Position numbers and translations under genes: made by a program | Assembly (NCBI RefSeq): GCF_047496725.1 | Contig: NC_132985.1 | Location: forward strand, 2,320,001 to 2,384,000 | Direction of reading: 5' to 3' | Length of the DNA: 64,000 nt | Source: Anoplolepis gracilipes | Taxonomy: Eukaryota; Arthropoda; Insecta; Hymenoptera; Formicidae | Notes under the pieces: generated by a model | Databases searched by the model: none | Told to the model about the DNA's origin: nothing | What the model saw: the letters and a program-made list of their open reading frames with translations, nothing else | Shown: piece by piece, positions 61,232-64,000 of the stretch | How positions within the stretch are numbered: the first letter of the stretch is position 1 | Layout of the letters: each line of letters starts with the position of its first letter

Positions 61232-63971
61232 CTAAAGAATAAATCATCGATTAGAGATTAAAAACTCAAAAGATAATTTTTTTAACGCAAATAAGTATTG
61301 GAAACTGACCCTATTCATATTTGTAACTCTCAACACTTGAGTTACTTGACCACACGGTGGAATGACAGTACCCGATGGTGATAGCATTTGTAGTTGGAAT
61401 GTCTGAAAGAGAAAAATGTCAAGTAAATCCATTAAATTTTTTTACATATATTAAATAATCGTATACATGTAAATTTGTATATATTGTGTCTAACCCTAGG
61501 AACTGCTGCTTGAAAGAGAAAATCAGTTAAAACAGTGCTTCCAGAATTCTGAGCCAACATATTTATAACTAACAGATCAGGGATATCCGGCAGTCTCTCT
61601 AATTTAAACGTTATCTTGAGTCCCGATTTGTCCAAAACAACCATACTAGGTAGTTCTGCAATAAGAATCATAATTATAACAATTTACATCATGCAAAATA
61701 AACTAAACGATATTCTTTTAGAATTCTATGACAAACCATTTTGAACTGAGGAAGTACTGAGCAATCCATCCACTAAGAAATTACTGGTGTTGGTGGGACT
61801 AAACATTGGTGCCGATGATGCTTGCGGTTGTAATGGTAGCGTAGGGGTAACAGGAGACGTAGGCGTATTCAAATCCAAGCTTCCGAGCAAGTCTAATAGA
61901 TCATTATTATGCGCTGCAGGCGAACTCGGCAAAGCATTTTTATTGGAAATTGTTGCCGGCGTCGTTACTCCCACATCCGTAGTTCCAAGTAAATCTAGAA
62001 GTGCACTCTGCAAAATAGCAAAAAAGAAACAAAATATCATATATATCATAATAATACAATTCGATATGCACAATTTTCGGTACATTTTTCATTATTTAAA
62101 ACTTTCTGCCAAATGTATCTATTTTTGTTAGGAATTTTTTATATTATTTTTTTGGTTGCTTCACATATTATATCGAAAACAAGAAAGAGAGTATAATTGA
62201 AAATATAAATAGAAAATAAATAGGAAATATTCAATGTATTATTGAAAATTAAATATAAATAATAATTACATATATGTGAAGATAAAAAATATTAATATTA
62301 TATACTTACTGAATCGGATGTAGTCGTGGTTGGTTCTAAAACTGTGGATTTCTCGTCTTCTGGTTCTGGTTCACCATTTACCATGCCTATAATGCCATTA
62401 GCTTGTGGTCGAGCAGTCTCCATCGGCGGCATCCTCTCGAGTAACGCGGGGCGCAGGTGATCGTACTTTCGGAATAACTGCGAGAACTCGATACCTCTTT
62501 GCTGTAATTCGATATGCAAATTGCTACCAAATGTATCTATGATTTGACGAATTTTCCTGTAACAAAATTTTACGTGATTATACGTTTTAAAAGTGGATGG
62601 TTGTATGGGCAGACGAAAGCGTGACTACTCACTCGTGACCTTTCTGGAATCTCGTGCTCAATTTGGTAAGAGACAATAAAGTGTACTGTTTTGTAACCAC
62701 AGTGTTCTGAGGACTCCAAAGTAATCTCTGATACACATCGATAATTTCATCCTCTGTCAACTAATAAAAAAAGTTTGAAAAATTATTACGAGAAATCACA
62801 ATCATACAACAAATAAAAATTTTCAAGAAAAATGTCATTGATGTAACAAAAATGAATGAAAAGAAAAAAATTTAAACTTTTATCAGTAATGTATTGAAAT
62901 ATTTTTATATGTAGATAACCATTATTATTGTAATTCAACTTACATTAATCGGAGTTTCGACATCCTCCGACGGTGGACTGTACAATAATAAATCCCCATA
63001 CTCGCCGATACACCATGTGGCAACTTGTGCCAAAGGTTGCTTGTCGGACGTGTCTTTTTCTAGCGCATGCCACAGCGCGCTAACAGCGTAATTCTGTTGA
63101 GGCTGCGTCTCTGATATTAATTGTATCGTGCACGCCACCACATCATCACGCACATAATTGCCGGCCTAAAGATTAGAAGATTCAATAACCATGAGACTGT
63201 TTTGCGCGTTCGACTTCCATTTTATGACATCGTAAAAATACATACTGCGACGAGCACTTTAAATAGAGTTTCTAGATGCCAACGTTTGTTCGGAGCGAAT
63301 CTTTCCGCGGACATCACGATATTGCTGCTGCATTGAGCTTTGAATTCCGGATCAGCCCGTTCCAAGAACAAGAGTAATTCCTTCATCATGTTTCTGATAT
63401 TATTGGAATTTACGAGCGCGAAACTCAATTCCATTGCGCGCCTTCTAATTGACACATCTGGATCCTTTAGACATTCCTGAAATGGATGCCAAAGACATTA
63501 ATTACAATAAATCATTTTCTTTTCACTATAAAGAAAAAAAGGATTTATAAATAGAATTACTAGAATTGTCGATCGATGTCTCTGCACCGCGCTCGTGTCG
63601 ACGTAAACCGTCTTTAACAACGTGTTCAAGGCCACGTATCTGATATTCTTGTCGTTATTCAATAAAAATCTGCCCAATATATTGACTGCTAAAACTCGAA
63701 GTCCGCTTTCCGACTTGATATCCATGATGGACAGAACTGTCTCGTACAGTATAGTGTTACCAACGTTTTTACTGGTTTCCGTATTGGTGGCAACTTGAGC
63801 AAGGATGTCGTTCATGGCTTCGGACGCGTCGACGTCATTGCGTCCCAGAATACGAAGAAGACGAAGTATTTTCACTTGCAGGAAGGGGTCCGACACTCCG
63901 GACACATCATGCTCGGGCGAATATCCGGCTAGGATCAAATTCTTCAGGATTCTTACCAGATTTGGCACAAT
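61130..63971 (-). CDS. AP1G1: AP-1 complex subunit gamma (partial, C-terminal 621 aa)
   Basis: Coding exons in transcript order: 63971-63561, 63476-63246, 63165-62944, 62760-62633, 62556-62310, 62007-61737, 61655-61495, 61402-61310 and 61231-61130. All phases join. The gene runs off the right edge; compared with about 820 residues for human AP1G1, roughly the first 210 are missing. Gamma-adaptin is a large subunit of the AP-1 clathrin adaptor at the trans-Golgi network and endosomes. In order: the end of the helical solenoid trunk (..GYSPEHDVSG..DPFLQVKILRLLRILGRND), the KYDHLRPALLERMP block, a Pro/Thr/Ser-rich hinge with two LLDLLG clathrin-box-like motifs, and the gamma-ear domain (..KITFKLERLPDIPDLLVIN..TFQLQMLSPSG) that binds accessory proteins. 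It ends EVNNFPASTSQ. High similarity throughout leaves little doubt. A single AP-1 gamma type is usual in insects. Confidence 0.97.
61310..61402 (-). CDS. AP1G1: AP-1 gamma exon, ear domain
   Basis: Thirty-one codons beginning TFQLQMLSPSG, phase 0; the donor is AGG|gtcagt. Confidence 0.93.
61495..61655 (-). CDS. AP1G1: AP-1 gamma exon, ear domain start
   Basis: The acceptor attgcag completes a split Glu codon. It encodes LPSMVVLDKSGLKITFKL through FLFQAAVPR. The donor AGG|gttaga is weak but rebuilds the family's QAAVP.TFQL sequence. Confidence 0.92.
61737..62007 (-). CDS. AP1G1: AP-1 gamma exon, hinge with LLDLLG motifs
   Basis: Begins SALLDLLGTT and later has NNDLLDLLGSLD. Two acidic-dileucine clathrin-binding-like motifs sit in a disordered hinge. 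The donor G|gtttgt leaves phase 1. Confidence 0.93.
62310..62556 (-). CDS. AP1G1: AP-1 gamma exon, trunk end and hinge start
   Basis: Encodes KIRQIIDTFGSNLHIELQQR, then FRKYDHLRPALLERMP, then an acidic linker. The donor is TCA|gtaagt. Confidence 0.95.
62633..62760 (-). CDS. AP1G1: AP-1 gamma exon, trunk
   Basis: Encodes LTEDEIIDVYQRLLWSPQNT through KLSTRFQKGH; the donor GA|gtgagt leaves phase 2. Confidence 0.95.
62944..63165 (-). CDS. AP1G1: AP-1 gamma exon, trunk
   Basis: Encodes AGNYVRDDVVACTIQLI through QVATWCIGEYGDLLL; the donor is AAT|gtaagt. Confidence 0.96.
63246..63476 (-). CDS. AP1G1: AP-1 gamma exon, trunk
   Basis: Begins ECLKDPDVSIRRRAMELSFA and ends FKVLVA|gtatgt. Confidence 0.96.
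63561..63971 (-). CDS. AP1G1: AP-1 gamma exon, first one visible in the window
   Basis: The acceptor is ttattacag. Begins IVPNLVRILKNLILAGYSPE and ends QRHRSTIL|gtaatt. The upstream exons lie beyond 64000. Confidence 0.96.
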
Positions 63972-64000
63972 CTGTAATAAGATTTCTATTTAATTCCAAA

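Noticed and set aside
1..64000. CRISPR array, operon or phage/defence system
   Set aside because: Intron-split animal genes throughout; regular spaced repeats and bacterial-type gene order are absent.

Overview
This is a 64 kb piece of an animal nuclear genome. It is AT-rich with GC-richer islands, has intron-split genes with GT..AG introns, and carries many long (GA)n/(CT)n, (TA)n and homopolymer tracts. Protein similarity and genome texture suggest an insect, probably a hymenopteran (ant or bee). That assignment is inference; nothing in the window names the species. I saw no convincing transposon, rRNA, tRNA, CRISPR or prokaryotic gene system.

Five protein-coding genes can be built exon by exon with consistent reading phase. 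(1) A homologue of Nck-associated protein 5 (NCKAP5), + strand, has twelve coding exons from the first in-frame ATG at 9264 to 34226 (941 codons plus stop). Its first three introns cover about 17 kb. (2) A CD63/Tsp42E-like tetraspanin, - strand, has five coding exons between 49607 and 40246 (239 aa) and a 7.9 kb first intron. (3) A second, divergent tetraspanin, - strand, has five coding exons between 54944 and 52175 (266 aa). (4) COP9 signalosome subunit 5 (CSN5/JAB1), + strand, has four coding exons at 56848-58213 (346 aa) and an intact JAMM metal site. (5) The AP-1 adaptor gamma subunit, - strand, enters from the right edge. Its C-terminal 621 residues lie at 63971-61130, and roughly the first quarter of the protein is outside the window.

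Layout: 1-8.3 kb is upstream/regulatory or intronic sequence without a recognisable gene. The NCKAP5 transcription unit spans about 8.3-35.2 kb. A gene-poor stretch follows (35-40 kb). The tandem tetraspanins occupy 40-55 kb, then there is a regulatory spacer with palindromes (55.0-56.8 kb), then CSN5 and AP-1 gamma, which converge tail to tail (56.8-64 kb). CSN5 and AP-1 gamma are housekeeping genes (cullin deneddylation; clathrin traffic at the trans-Golgi/endosomes). The tetraspanins are membrane organisers. NCKAP5-type proteins are coiled-coil proteins linked to microtubules. Apart from the tetraspanin pair there is no sign that neighbours act in one pathway.

The points most worth checking are the true N-terminus of NCKAP5 (a possible MGANLT myristoylation start, preceded by a long open frame without ATG), two phase-compatible last exons of NCKAP5, the shared exon architecture of the unlike tetraspanin pair, a perfect ETS-like palindrome and a TATCGATA palindrome between tetraspanin 2 and CSN5, and two perfect intronic/upstream hairpins.
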